A stretch of DNA of 64,000 bases. Source: JABWBD01 sp040768665 (GTDB taxonomy: Bacteria; Planctomycetota; Planctomycetia; Pirellulales; Thermoguttaceae). The translations under genes were made by a program, and so were the position numbers. The stretch spans positions 18,194 through 82,193 of the forward strand of contig JAXGMN010000056.1 in the NCBI GenBank assembly GCA_040768665.1, in the 5' to 3' direction. Shown here piece after piece: positions 25,784-36,225 of this stretch. The notes beneath the pieces are model-generated. The model saw only the letters and a list, made by a program, of their open reading frames with translations. It did no database searches and was not told the origin of the DNA. Position 1 is the stretch's first letter, and each line of letters begins with the position of its first letter.

Positions 25784-26717
25784 ACGACTTGTCCTCGGGA
25801 TCGATGGCGGCGGCAGCAAGACGGTCGCCTGGCTTGCGAGTGTCGATGCTGGTGGAGAACCTCTTGTTCTCGGCCAAGGCGCGTCCGGGGCGATCAACGT
25901 CCAGTCGGTCGGTACTGCTACGGCCCTGGAGAACCTTGACCACGCGGTTGCCGCGGCTTTTCGGAAAGCGTCGCTCGCGCGCGATGCGGTCGCGGCGGCC
26001 GTTTTGTGCCTGGCCGGTTCGTCCCGCGAGGAGAACCAGCGGCTCTTTCGGTCCTGGGCCGAGAGAGTTCGTCTGGCAAGCCGGTTCGATGTTGTCAGCG
26101 ATGCCATGCCTGTGCTGGCTGCGGCTTCGCCGGAAGGGTGGGGCATCGCGCTCATATCCGGCACGGGCTCTTTTTCCTTTGGACGCAACGCCTCCGGCGT
26201 AGCCGCGAGAGCCGGCGGCTGGGGCTATCTGTTCGGCGACGAAGGGAGCGGCTACTGGATTGCGGTCGCCGCGTTGCGCGCCGTTGCTCAGGCGGCGGAC
26301 GGTCGCGGTCCCACAACGTCGCTCGTGGCAGCAGTCCTCGACCGTTTGGCTATTCAGGCGCCGCAAGATCTGGTCTCGGCTGTGTATCCGAGTGCGTCGG
26401 ATCGCGGTTGGGTTGCTTCGATGGCCGAACTTGTGATCGAGGCGGATCGGCAGCAGGACCCGGTCGCCGGCCGGATCCTCGACGACGCCGCATCGGAGTT
26501 GGCCGGCATGGTTGCCGCGGTGGCCCGCGCCGTCGCGCTTGCGGACGGAACATATCCCCTGGGCGTTGCCGGCGGAGTTCTGCTGCATGGCGGCCTGGTC
26601 GGCCGGCTCGAAGCGCAATTGCGCCGTTGCGACATCTCCCCGTCGACTATCCGAATTGTTCCGGAACCTGTCGCCGGAGCCGTGCAACTCGCGCGCGACC
26701 TGGCACGTGCTGTCTGA
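25773..26717 (+). CDS. BadF/BcrA-type ATPase, N-acetylglucosamine kinase-like
   Basis: A 314-residue protein from the ATG at 25773 inside the end of murQ. It has the ASKHA-fold phosphate loop LGIDGGGSKTVAW at residues 7-19, CLAGSSREENQRLF, an ISGTGSFSFGRN second phosphate loop and RAGGWGYLFGDEGSGYWIA near residue 150, all typical of GlcNAc kinase relatives in the BadF family. With MurQ this pair likely phosphorylates amino sugars (GlcNAc or MurNAc) during wall recycling. The 11-bp overlap ensures coupled translation. The exact sugar cannot be told from sequence. Confidence 0.9.
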   Translation: MVAERLVLGIDGGGSKTVAWLASVDAGGEPLVLGQGASGAINVQSVGTATALENLDHAVAAAFRKASLARDAVAAAVLCLAGSSREENQRLFRSWAERVRLASRFDVVSDAMPVLAAASPEGWGIALISGTGSFSFGRNASGVAARAGGWGYLFGDEGSGYWIAVAALRAVAQAADGRGPTTSLVAAVLDRLAIQAPQDLVSAVYPSASDRGWVASMAELVIEADRQQDPVAGRILDDAASELAGMVAAVARAVALADGTYPLGVAGGVLLHGGLVGRLEAQLRRCDISPSTIRIVPEPVAGAVQLARDLARAV

Positions 26718-26767
26718 AGTTTCCGGATTCCCGAACAAAAGAAATTCTATTCTGGCCTGAGCAAACA

Positions 26768-28624
26768 ATGGGTTTCGAAGCTTGGTTCGCACTTGCCGTC
26801 GTTTTCCTGGTGTTGGGATTGTTGATGTCCACCCAACTCTCGCCTGACCTGGTGCTGATTACCGGCCTGTCGATCCTGCTGGTTTGCGGCATTCTGACAC
26901 CGTCGGAGGCACTCGCCGGATTTGCCAATGAAGGCATGGTAACCGTGGGGGTGTTGTTCGTCGTTGCCACGGGCGTTGTAGAGACGGGCGGAGTTACTCT
27001 GATCGCCTCGCGTCTGTTCGGCCAGCCGAAATCCACAGCCCATGCCGCGTGCCGCCTGATGGGCCCGACGGCCGTTCTCAGCGCCTTGATGAACAACACT
27101 CCGCTGGTCGCCATGCTTATCCCGGCGGTCAACGATTGGGCGAAGCATCACAGGATCTCGCCCTCAAAACTGATGATTCCCCTCTCGTACGCGGCCATTC
27201 TCGGCGGCACCTGCACGCTGATTGGCACGAGCACGAACCTGGTGGTCAACGGTTTTCTCATTCGCGCACACGAGGCCCAGATCGCAGCCAACGGCACCTC
27301 CACCCTGCCTCGCGGCCTGGGGATTTTCGAAATTACCTGGGTCGGACTGCCCTGTGCCGTGGCCGGCATCGCATTCATCATGTTGACCGGCCGCTACCTC
27401 CTGCCCGACAGGAAACCAAGCATCGCGACTGCGTCCGATCCGCGGCAGTACACCGTGGAAATGCTTGTGGAGCCCGGCAGCCCGCTGGTCGGAAAATCGA
27501 TCGAAGAGGCCGGTTTGCGGCACCTGACCGGACTCTACCTGGCCGAGATCGACCGCGATGGAACGGTGCTGGCGGCCGTGGGTCCCGAGCAGCGTCTGCT
27601 GGCCAACGACCGGTTGGTGTTTGTCGGCATTGTCGACTCGGTCCGCGAACTACAGAAGATCCGCGGGCTGATTCCCGCGACCGACCAGGTCTTCAAGCTC
27701 GATTCCCGCCGCTCGGATCGCTGCCTGATCGAGGCGGTGGTGAGCAAGAATTGTCCCGTGGTGGGAAAAACGATTCGCGACGGAAGATTCCGATCGGTAT
27801 ACAACGCCGTCGTCATCGCCGTCGCCCGACACGGTGAGCGGGTCCGCGGAAAGATCGGCGATATCGTCTTGCGAGCCGGCGATATCCTCCTGCTGGAAGG
27901 ACATGCTTCCTTCGTCAACCAGCATCGCAACAGCCGACAGTTCTTCCTCGTCAGCCGAGTGGAAGATTCCACTCCGCCCCGTTTTGAGCGGGCGGCCGTG
28001 GCGCTGACGATTCTCGTGGGCATGATCGCGACAGTCACGATCAGCGAAACTTTCGGTCCCATTATCGTGCCGTGGGGCGAGGATGCGATTCGGATCGGCC
28101 GCATCAGCATGCTCGAGGCGGCGGTGGTCGCCGCGGGCCTGATGATTCTCACCCGCTGCTGCCGTACCGAGCAGGCCCGGCGGAGCATCGACTGGCAGGT
28201 CCTCCTGGCGATCGCCGCGTCGTTCGGCATCGGGCAGGCGCTGGTGAAGACCGGTGCGGCTGACGGAGTGACCCAAGGAATTGTCAGCATGGTCGGAGGC
28301 AATCCCTGGCTCTCGCTGGTTGCCATTTACGGCGTCACGCTGGCGATTACCGAACTGGTGACGAATAATGCAGCCGCTGCCCTGATGTTCCCCTTTGCAC
28401 TCTTGACCGCGCAGAATCTGGACGCCAACGCCATTCCCTTCATCGTCGCCGTGATGATGGCCGCTTCGGCGGGTTTCGCGACTCCAATCGGTTATCAGAC
28501 CAATCTGATGGTCTACGGTCCGGGCGGATATCGCTTCTCCGACTACATGAAGATCGGAATCCCTTTAGACCTGTTGGTTTGGGCGATCACGGTACTCGTC
28601 GCTCCGCTGGTTTGGCCATTCTGA
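26768..28624 (+). CDS. SLC13-family permease with two RCK-C (TrkA-C) domains
   Basis: The start is taken at the ATG at 26768 (MGFEAWFALAVVFLVLG), giving 618 residues; the same frame is open much further upstream, but that part overlaps the kinase gene antisense-like in composition. The N-terminal membrane half has GVLFVVATGVVETGG, MNNTPLVAMLIPAV and GGTCTLIGTSTNLVVNG, the SNT sodium-binding signature of divalent-anion:Na+ symporters. Two RCK-C domains lie in the middle (residues about 225-310 and 320-400: EMLVEPGSPLVGKSIEEAGL and LIEAVVSKNCPVVGKTIRDG). The C-terminal half repeats the fold, with ITELVTNNAAAALMFP. It sits 50 bp after the kinase gene. It probably imports a carboxylate or sulfate ion; the ligand is unknown. 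Confidence 0.92.
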   Translation: MGFEAWFALAVVFLVLGLLMSTQLSPDLVLITGLSILLVCGILTPSEALAGFANEGMVTVGVLFVVATGVVETGGVTLIASRLFGQPKSTAHAACRLMGPTAVLSALMNNTPLVAMLIPAVNDWAKHHRISPSKLMIPLSYAAILGGTCTLIGTSTNLVVNGFLIRAHEAQIAANGTSTLPRGLGIFEITWVGLPCAVAGIAFIMLTGRYLLPDRKPSIATASDPRQYTVEMLVEPGSPLVGKSIEEAGLRHLTGLYLAEIDRDGTVLAAVGPEQRLLANDRLVFVGIVDSVRELQKIRGLIPATDQVFKLDSRRSDRCLIEAVVSKNCPVVGKTIRDGRFRSVYNAVVIAVARHGERVRGKIGDIVLRAGDILLLEGHASFVNQHRNSRQFFLVSRVEDSTPPRFERAAVALTILVGMIATVTISETFGPIIVPWGEDAIRIGRISMLEAAVVAAGLMILTRCCRTEQARRSIDWQVLLAIAASFGIGQALVKTGAADGVTQGIVSMVGGNPWLSLVAIYGVTLAITELVTNNAAAALMFPFALLTAQNLDANAIPFIVAVMMAASAGFATPIGYQTNLMVYGPGGYRFSDYMKIGIPLDLLVWAITVLVAPLVWPF

Positions 28625-28688
28625 GCCGGCATCCGGCGTGGCGTTACCTCGGCACGGCAGGTCGTTGAGGTAGGCCGATGGAAGGCTC

Positions 28689-30080
28689 CTAATCTGGGAG
28701 GTGTCGACGGAGCCAGCGCCAGGCGCGGACGGCCATCAGCCTCAAATAGCTCCAGAGGTCGGCGTTGTCCCCGACAGAGCCCTTGGAAGTCCGGCCGACC
28801 TTCGCCCGAAAAAAACGCCGATTTGCGGCAATCGGAGGTTGCGGAGGCAGGGAGACCGACTCTTGCTTCGACTCGAATCCGAGCGTGTACTCCATCCGGG
28901 CGAGTTGCTCTTGCAGCTTTTGCATCTCTAGGGGGAGAGACCCGCCGCGGCCCAGGGAGCGCCGGAACTGATCGAGGAGCGTCTTTACGTTTTCCAAGGC
29001 TTGCCGGAGGCCGGCATGGCCGGACGGATCCCGGCCGATCTGATCGACGAGCCCCTGGAGATAAACAACGCCCGCCTGACAATCGCTCGGGGATGGGGCG
29101 AGAATGGCCGGAAAGTGGCTCTGCCAGATGCGATGGAAGGTATGACTCCACTGCTTGAGGGTCGCGATCGCCCCCGCGGCACGCCGCTCGTCGTACAGGT
29201 CCCCGAGAATGACGGTGTGGAGCCATTCGCCCGCGAGAGGATTCTCAGAAAGCCGAGAGATGCCGTCGGTGATCAAAAGGATGCTGGCCCCAAGGCAGGG
29301 GCCCCCGCTGCGGATATCCTTGACGGCTTGCTCCAGTGCAGTTTGGATGCGGGTCTGCCCGGAATTGGGCAACGCGATCAGTCGCCGCGTCATGGCGAAG
29401 AAGTCGGCCTGGCTGTAGCCGACCGAAAGCTCTCCGACTTCTGCCGTGAAGGGTCTTAGCAGCAGGTGGGCTCCACGGCGGTAGCTTTCGCGCAAGAACT
29501 CCAGTGCCAGTCCGCGGGCGATCGTTCCCCTTCGGTCGTGGTCTTGCATGGTGGTGGACGTATCCAGCAGGACGTACGCGTGGAGTTTCATTGCCTCTGC
29601 ACCTGCGGATTCCTCCTCAAGTTCGCGGCGGGGGGCCTCGTCGCTCTGATTACCCGGTCCTTGCTCCCCCCGCTGCCATTCCGGCATCAGCAATTCCTGC
29701 TGCGCCAATTTCGCGTAGAACAGGTCGGGCAGAAGTAGTTCCCAGAGCCACTCGAGAGGAAAAATGCGGGGCAGGTCCTCGGTGCTGCGGATCAGACGGA
29801 CGTCCATCTCGTCGGCGGGCAGGTAGGAATCCAGCGCGGCGTCGTCAAAAGCAGTCACGTCCAGAACGCTCTCATCCTGAAGCTCGACAAGGTCCAAGTC
29901 ACTCGCATCCCAGCGGGCCGAATGGATGGGAATCTCCAGCTCTTCCAGGTAGCGAGCCGCTCTCTTGCCCGCAAGAAACATGGCGACCTGGTGGGGGAGA
30001 AGATCCGATAGAGCGAGACCGAACTCGCCGAGGTACTGCACCAGGTCGGACGACTGGACGCGGTCGACGGAGGACATCAA
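28689..30080 (-). CDS. VWA-domain protein, ViaA-like partner of the MoxR ATPase
   Basis: A 463-residue soluble protein. An N-terminal helical region is followed by a VWA domain from about residue 165, with the MIDAS-type motif DTSTT at 173-177 (D-x-S-x-S variant with Thr) in LHAYVLLDTSTTMQDHD, and later LLITDGISRLS. The length and order match ViaA, the partner of the AAA ATPase RavA. The start ATG overlaps the stop of the ATPase gene by 4 nt. MoxR/VWA pairs act as chaperones in metal-cofactor or complex assembly. The C-terminal 120 residues are basic and helical. The identity of the client is unknown. Confidence 0.88.
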   Translation of the reverse strand: MMSSVDRVQSSDLVQYLGEFGLALSDLLPHQVAMFLAGKRAARYLEELEIPIHSARWDASDLDLVELQDESVLDVTAFDDAALDSYLPADEMDVRLIRSTEDLPRIFPLEWLWELLLPDLFYAKLAQQELLMPEWQRGEQGPGNQSDEAPRRELEEESAGAEAMKLHAYVLLDTSTTMQDHDRRGTIARGLALEFLRESYRRGAHLLLRPFTAEVGELSVGYSQADFFAMTRRLIALPNSGQTRIQTALEQAVKDIRSGGPCLGASILLITDGISRLSENPLAGEWLHTVILGDLYDERRAAGAIATLKQWSHTFHRIWQSHFPAILAPSPSDCQAGVVYLQGLVDQIGRDPSGHAGLRQALENVKTLLDQFRRSLGRGGSLPLEMQKLQEQLARMEYTLGFESKQESVSLPPQPPIAANRRFFRAKVGRTSKGSVGDNADLWSYLRLMAVRAWRWLRRHLPD

Positions 30081-31477
30081 CTCAACAGCTCTGTTTCCCG
30101 ATGGTTGATTCGGCGCGTCAATTCCTGGATCCTTCGCAGGACACCTAACTTCAGCGATCTGGCTCGATCGTCCGCGGGCTGGATGTTTTCGACGAACCTG
30201 CGAACGTGCTCGAACGTAACATCTCCCTCACTCACCAGGCCGAAGAATCTCAGAATCCGCTGGAGAAGAGTGGTGGACCTCACCGGTTTGCCGTAGCGGA
30301 CGCGAGCCATCACCTGCTCCGCGAGATCGTACGCAGCCGTCAAGTGATCAATGTGTTCGAGGTCTTCTCCACGGATCCGCAGGAGCGTCTCGTTGAGTGC
30401 CTTATCGAAACACTCCTCCTGTTCCTTCCGACCTCCGACGGTCGTCACGGCGTATCTCAGTTGGGCGAGATCGGCAGGCACCGCTTCCGATCGACCCTGC
30501 AGCAAGGCTGCGGCATTGAGCACGATCCGTGTTTTTGCATACGTGCGGGGGCTGATATACAGAGATTTCTTCTTCGCATGATCGGAGGTTTCGTTCACCA
30601 GTTCCCGATAGCGGTTGAGCACGACATTCTTCAGAAAGAGAACGCTGGGCCGAGCGCTGATCGCCCGCTGGGGAACAAGCCCCCGCACGATATCCGAGAG
30701 AAAGGCGATATGATCCAGGGGGATCCGCTCTTCGGCGGGCATGGGGTCGTGCCGCCCGTAGTGCCGGCTGAACGCCTGGTCGACCGCGGCGAGAGTGCAC
30801 AGCTCGTAGTCGGGAGCGATGTAGGAGCGGAAGAGAAAGCGGTCCAAGACGGCTTCCGTGACTTCGGTAGCACGGAGGTAGTTCGCCGCGGCGATTCCCG
30901 TGTGGAGGCGGGATGGTTCACATTGGCTCCCCTTCTTGAACACGCGTTCGTTGAACACGCCCAGCAATGCGCGAAGAACCATGTCGTTGGCATCGAAAAA
31001 CTCATCGATGAAGGCAAAGTCGGCGTCGACCAGTGTTTCTCGCGTGTTGTGAATAATTCGGCCGCGTTTCAAGCGTTTTGTATCGATCGAGCCGAAAAGT
31101 TCCTCGGCAAGTGTCCCCTTCGACATTTGCGTATCGAAGATTCGTGCCCCGCTGATGCGGCTGAAGATCGACGCGGCAAGGAACGTCTTCGCCGTTCCCG
31201 GCGGGCTGAAAATCAGGAGGTTCTCACGGGTGAGCAGAGCGTAGATCGTCTGGATCAGCAGAGGTCCGAAGCCGATCAAGTCTCGTTCCAGAGCCGAAAA
31301 GATCCGCTTGATTTTCTCGACAACCAGGCTGGGCTCGGGGCACTCGCCTTCGGCGGCACGGTTCAATCGAGAGGGTTCGAACAGCGCGGGCGAGTGCGCC
31401 CTGGGACGCCGCGGCTGCCCGTCCGGACCGGCTTGCAGAGGGGCGTCAGTTTCCGAAAAGTGGCCGGAGGGATCCAT
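30077..31477 (-). CDS. MoxR/RavA-like AAA+ ATPase
   Basis: A 466-residue protein with the MoxR-type Walker A SPPGTAKT at residues 91-98 and Walker B FAFIDEF at 155-161. Sensor-1-like IAAANYL and the arginine region VLDRFLFR follow. The first 45 residues are a Pro/Arg-rich, probably disordered leader. The domain order and the downstream VWA partner make it most like RavA of the MoxR family, an ATP-driven remodelling chaperone. It begins 3 nt after the stop of the 100-aa gene upstream and overlaps the VWA gene by 4 nt, so these genes form one operon. Confidence 0.9.
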   Translation of the reverse strand: MDPSGHFSETDAPLQAGPDGQPRRPRAHSPALFEPSRLNRAAEGECPEPSLVVEKIKRIFSALERDLIGFGPLLIQTIYALLTRENLLIFSPPGTAKTFLAASIFSRISGARIFDTQMSKGTLAEELFGSIDTKRLKRGRIIHNTRETLVDADFAFIDEFFDANDMVLRALLGVFNERVFKKGSQCEPSRLHTGIAAANYLRATEVTEAVLDRFLFRSYIAPDYELCTLAAVDQAFSRHYGRHDPMPAEERIPLDHIAFLSDIVRGLVPQRAISARPSVLFLKNVVLNRYRELVNETSDHAKKKSLYISPRTYAKTRIVLNAAALLQGRSEAVPADLAQLRYAVTTVGGRKEQEECFDKALNETLLRIRGEDLEHIDHLTAAYDLAEQVMARVRYGKPVRSTTLLQRILRFFGLVSEGDVTFEHVRRFVENIQPADDRARSLKLGVLRRIQELTRRINHRETELLS

Positions 31478-31480
31478 AGG

Positions 31481-31783
31481 CTAGACGACGTCCAGTCCGT
31501 TTGCAGAAATCGCCTGGGGAGGAACCGATGCCGACGGCGAGCAATTCCTTGTTTCCAGTTTTCGGTTCACTTCCCGATTCCAGATCGTGTGAAGCCATTC
31601 GGACTTGAACGTATTGCAGCGAGGGCCTTGCGGGCCTCTCCGCCACAAGGTGCCGCTTCCGCAGTACTTCAAGACGCGCGGCCGTGCTCCGAGGATCGCC
31701 TCAAGCCAATTCGGTCTTGCCTGGAGGGTAATGAGGCAGTCAAATTCGTCGACCCGGTGCATGGAGAGAAATTTGTAGGTCAT
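31481..31783 (-). CDS. 100-aa hypothetical protein before the MoxR ATPase
   Basis: The frame starts at the ATG at 31781-31783, inside the end of the 208-aa gene (44-bp overlap), and stops 3 nt before the MoxR start. The product contains RPNWLEAILGARPRVLKYCG and SGTLWRRGPQGPRCNTFKSE, which read like a real folded core. The C-terminal 25 residues are poorly ordered. There is no clear ribosome site, but the tight packing on both sides supports the gene. Function is unknown. Confidence 0.55.
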   Translation of the reverse strand: MTYKFLSMHRVDEFDCLITLQARPNWLEAILGARPRVLKYCGSGTLWRRGPQGPRCNTFKSEWLHTIWNREVNRKLETRNCSPSASVPPQAISANGLDVV

Positions 31784-32366
31784 GTCCGCGTTTCACGTGC
31801 TGGAGAATCGCCTTGGGGAGCATGTGCTTTTCCGGCACCCGTACAATCTGCTTGCCGTAGCTGAATTCCACGAGCATCGCCACTTCCGGAATGACGAAGA
31901 GTACCCAGTGCCACATCAGACAAAGCACAAAGGTGACGACGGGGACTTCGGGGATTGTCAGGACAATCCATGCCCAGCCGAGCACCACAAGTATTCGGAC
32001 AGGTGTGGCCCCGAGTGTAATGGCCATCAGCACACGCTGATCCTTGTCCCACGCCCACCACGCACCGGCCATCCAACTGAGCGTGCACAAAATCATCGGC
32101 GGAAGGCTCAACAGACAGGCTTTGCCGTAAGGTGGCCAACAAAACCACAGCGGTGCAATCAAGAACAGCACGGAGAACAACACCATGCCGCCCAACACAC
32201 AACAGCAATTCTTGAAGACCCGATCGATCCGGCTCCGCTTGGGAGCTGCTATGGGTGCCGCCGGCGGCTGTTCGGTCTTCGTCGGTTCGGCACACTTTTG
32301 AGCTTCGACGTACGACTGGTAGAACTTGCAGCCCGACAGCGTCTGAAGGAGGTCACCGTTCTTCAT
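31740..32366 (-). CDS. Membrane protein of unknown function (three to four TM segments)
   Basis: A 208-residue protein with a cytosolic N-terminus (MKNGDLLQTLSGCKFYQSYV and a Pro/Ala/Lys linker), then hydrophobic segments at about residues 58-78 (VLGGMVLFSVLFLIAPLWFC), 84-104, 115-135 and 140-162. GGGAGGTGGGGG lies directly before the ATG at 32364-32366. The basic C-terminal tail (RVPEKHMLPKAILQHVKRGH) overlaps the next gene. It heads the operon with the MoxR and VWA genes and may anchor or regulate that pair. No known family is recognised. Confidence 0.75.
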   Translation of the reverse strand: MKNGDLLQTLSGCKFYQSYVEAQKCAEPTKTEQPPAAPIAAPKRSRIDRVFKNCCCVLGGMVLFSVLFLIAPLWFCWPPYGKACLLSLPPMILCTLSWMAGAWWAWDKDQRVLMAITLGATPVRILVVLGWAWIVLTIPEVPVVTFVLCLMWHWVLFVIPEVAMLVEFSYGKQIVRVPEKHMLPKAILQHVKRGHDLQISLHAPGRRI

Positions 32367-32541
32367 CCCCCACCTCCCGGTGTTTGGTGGCTGAGAAATT
32401 CGACGCTCCTGTCTTTCCCCCTCACTATAACCTAAGGTGTCCTTCTCGCAATAAGCCCGGGGAACACCACGCCCCTTCGCCGAACGGGTTAGGTGTGACG
32501 CGCGCTTCTCTCAACCAGACTTCGGGCGGATCGTTCAACAA

Positions 32542-32575
32542 GTCAGCCCGGCCGCCATCCGGCAACCGGGCTGAC
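32542..32575 (-). terminator. Intrinsic terminator after acetyl-CoA synthetase
   Basis: GTCAGCCCGG (32542-32551) and CCGGGCTGAC (32566-32575) form a perfect 10-bp stem with a 14-nt loop, 80 nt beyond the acs stop. On the minus strand TTGTTG follows, a weak T-tract. The rest of the 32367-32654 gap holds no gene. Confidence 0.6.
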
Positions 32576-32654
32576 GATTCACTCACGTTGATCACGCCAG
32601 CAAGAGAGCCACCCCCGACTGAGGGGCTGGCTTGCTTCTGCAATCGTGCCGCGT

Positions 32655-34613
<1,959 letters not shown>

Positions 34614-34728
34614 GTGGCTTCCTCCGGACCGTGGTACGCGGCTAGTCAGAGAGTGGACACTTGCCACTAGATAAGCCCGCATTTTAGAGGGCGGGTCCAA
34701 GGGCGTCAACGCACCCCCACAACACCAT

Positions 34729-34762
34729 TTTATGAGGGTGCTCACTTTATGAGGGTGCTCAC
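34729..34762. repeat. 17-bp tandem duplication upstream of acs
   Basis: TTTATGAGGGTGCTCAC occurs twice without a gap (34729-34745 and 34746-34762), 116 bp upstream of the acs start. It may be a regulator-binding pair in the acs promoter region or a simple slippage duplication. Confidence 0.6.
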
Positions 34763-34852
34763 GCCAATGCCTGGTCGGGGGGGCCTCGGAATCAAGAGGC
34801 GTAAAGCCCGCCTCCCGGCACGGACGTCGCTGATGCCCACGGTCGATACTCA

Positions 34853-34950
34853 GAGGCCCAAACAAAACGGGACTGCCTCCGAGTCGAACATTCGCAAGTT
34901 CCGAGAACGGGAGCGTTTCCGAGGCGCCAGTCCCGTTTTGTTCGGGCCTC
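34853..34950. terminator. 98-nt bidirectional hairpin abutting the cpaE stop codon
   Basis: A 23-nt arm at 34853-34875 pairs with 34928-34950 at 22 of 23 positions (the mismatch is an A/C apposition). GCCTC/GAGGC inside extends it. The arms hold CGGGACTG followed by TTTTGTTT on the minus strand and the mirror TTTTGTTC on the plus strand, so it can end transcription both ways. The cpaE stop codon starts at the very next base (34951). Confidence 0.8.
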
Positions 34951-36168
34951 TCAGGTTTCCGCTTTCGCCGGCCAGAAGCTCAGCAGCCGACCAATGCCGC
35001 TCCTTTTGCCGGCCGCCTCCGGGGAGGTCTCCTTTTCGTCCTGAGAGAGCGCATCGGCCAGCGCGAGCATCGACTGGGTAATAGCGGCCTTGGGGGCGTG
35101 TTCGATCAGCGGCACCCCATTGTTGCGGACCTCGATCATCGTGCGGTAGTCGTTGGGCAACTGCCAGAAGATCGGACGGCCGATCGTGTCCTGGGCCTTC
35201 TTGAGCGTGATCTGGCCTGCGTCCAGGCCCACGCGGTTCACAATGATCTTCACCTTCTCGGCCATGCCCTTCATCTCGCCGAACGACATCATCAGTCGTA
35301 CCACATTGCGCAAACAGGGCAGGTCGAGCTGAGTAACCAAGAGGATTTGCGTCGCCATCTCGAGAGCCATCAGATCAATCGGACTGTAGCTCTTCGACAA
35401 GTCGAGCACGAGATGCGTAAACGTTGCCTTCAGAAGGCCGATCACCCGCTGAAGGTCCTCGGGCGTTATCAAGGAGATGTCTTCCAACTGCACGGGTCGC
35501 GGCAGCAAGAATAACCCCGATGAGTGTTTTGTCAGCGATCTCTTCAGGAGCGTGAAGTCCAACCGGGTGACGTTCTGCGAGACGTCGACGAGCGTGTACT
35601 CGGGGATCGCATCGAGAAAGACATCGGCATCGCCAAGGCAGAGGTCGAGATCGACCAAGGCTACGGAGTTTTTCTTGTCGCGGGCCAGCGAGCAACCCAA
35701 GTTGACCGCGATACTGGTATTACCTACCCCCCCGATCGCCCCTGCCACCGCGATCACCTGGCTACCGCGAGGCTTCTTTTCGCCGCGACCGAAACGCCGC
35801 TCGCTAATCCGGCCCAGGGCAGCCAATAGATCCTCGATACGAATCGGGTGCGTAAGGAACTCCTTGGCGCCCGCCCGCATCGCCTGGAGAATCAGATTGC
35901 CGTCGCTGGACGAACTGACTACGAGCACTGCACATCCGGGCGAGTTCTCGCTCACCTTGGCGACCAGTTCCAGGGCCTTCTCCGGGTCCCGGTCCATGGC
36001 GACCAGGCCGATATCGGGACTGGTCTGGGCAACAACGTCGGAGAAGAACTCGTACCGGGAGCACTCGGCCTCCAGCCAAATCATGTCCATCCCCAGGAGC
36101 ATCGCTTTCAGCGATTCCCGCGTCGTATCATTCGGATCAACGATGGCCAGACGAAGGACGTTGCTCAT
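34951..36168 (-). CDS. cpaE: Tad pilus ATPase-like localisation protein CpaE/TadZ
   Basis: CpaE/TadZ places Tad pili at the cell pole or envelope site. This 405-residue protein has an atypical receiver domain (residues 1-125; Asp 59 at the phospho-site position, GAKEFLTHPIR near the end) and a ParA/MinD-like domain from about 135. The deviant Walker A reads GAIGGVGNTS at 143-152, where both signature lysines (KGGxGKT) are missing, so classical ATP hydrolysis is doubtful; many TadZ proteins are similarly degenerate. VALVDLDLCLGDADVFLD follows as expected. The start at 36168 is chosen by homology-like sequence (MSNVLRLAIVDPND); no strong ribosome site is seen. It is the last gene of the Tad operon and touches the terminator. 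Confidence 0.9.
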   Translation of the reverse strand: MSNVLRLAIVDPNDTTRESLKAMLLGMDMIWLEAECSRYEFFSDVVAQTSPDIGLVAMDRDPEKALELVAKVSENSPGCAVLVVSSSSDGNLILQAMRAGAKEFLTHPIRIEDLLAALGRISERRFGRGEKKPRGSQVIAVAGAIGGVGNTSIAVNLGCSLARDKKNSVALVDLDLCLGDADVFLDAIPEYTLVDVSQNVTRLDFTLLKRSLTKHSSGLFLLPRPVQLEDISLITPEDLQRVIGLLKATFTHLVLDLSKSYSPIDLMALEMATQILLVTQLDLPCLRNVVRLMMSFGEMKGMAEKVKIIVNRVGLDAGQITLKKAQDTIGRPIFWQLPNDYRTMIEVRNNGVPLIEHAPKAAITQSMLALADALSQDEKETSPEAAGKRSGIGRLLSFWPAKAET

Positions 36169-36225
36169 GTTGGGTAATGCACAAGTCGCGGATGCCTTGA
36201 CCAACTCTGCAAAGAGTATTGCTTG

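Noticed and set aside
26006..26767. N-terminal extension of the permease frame
   Set aside because: Overlaps the kinase gene out of frame, is Arg/Gly-rich, and the carrier family begins at MGFEAWFALAVVF.
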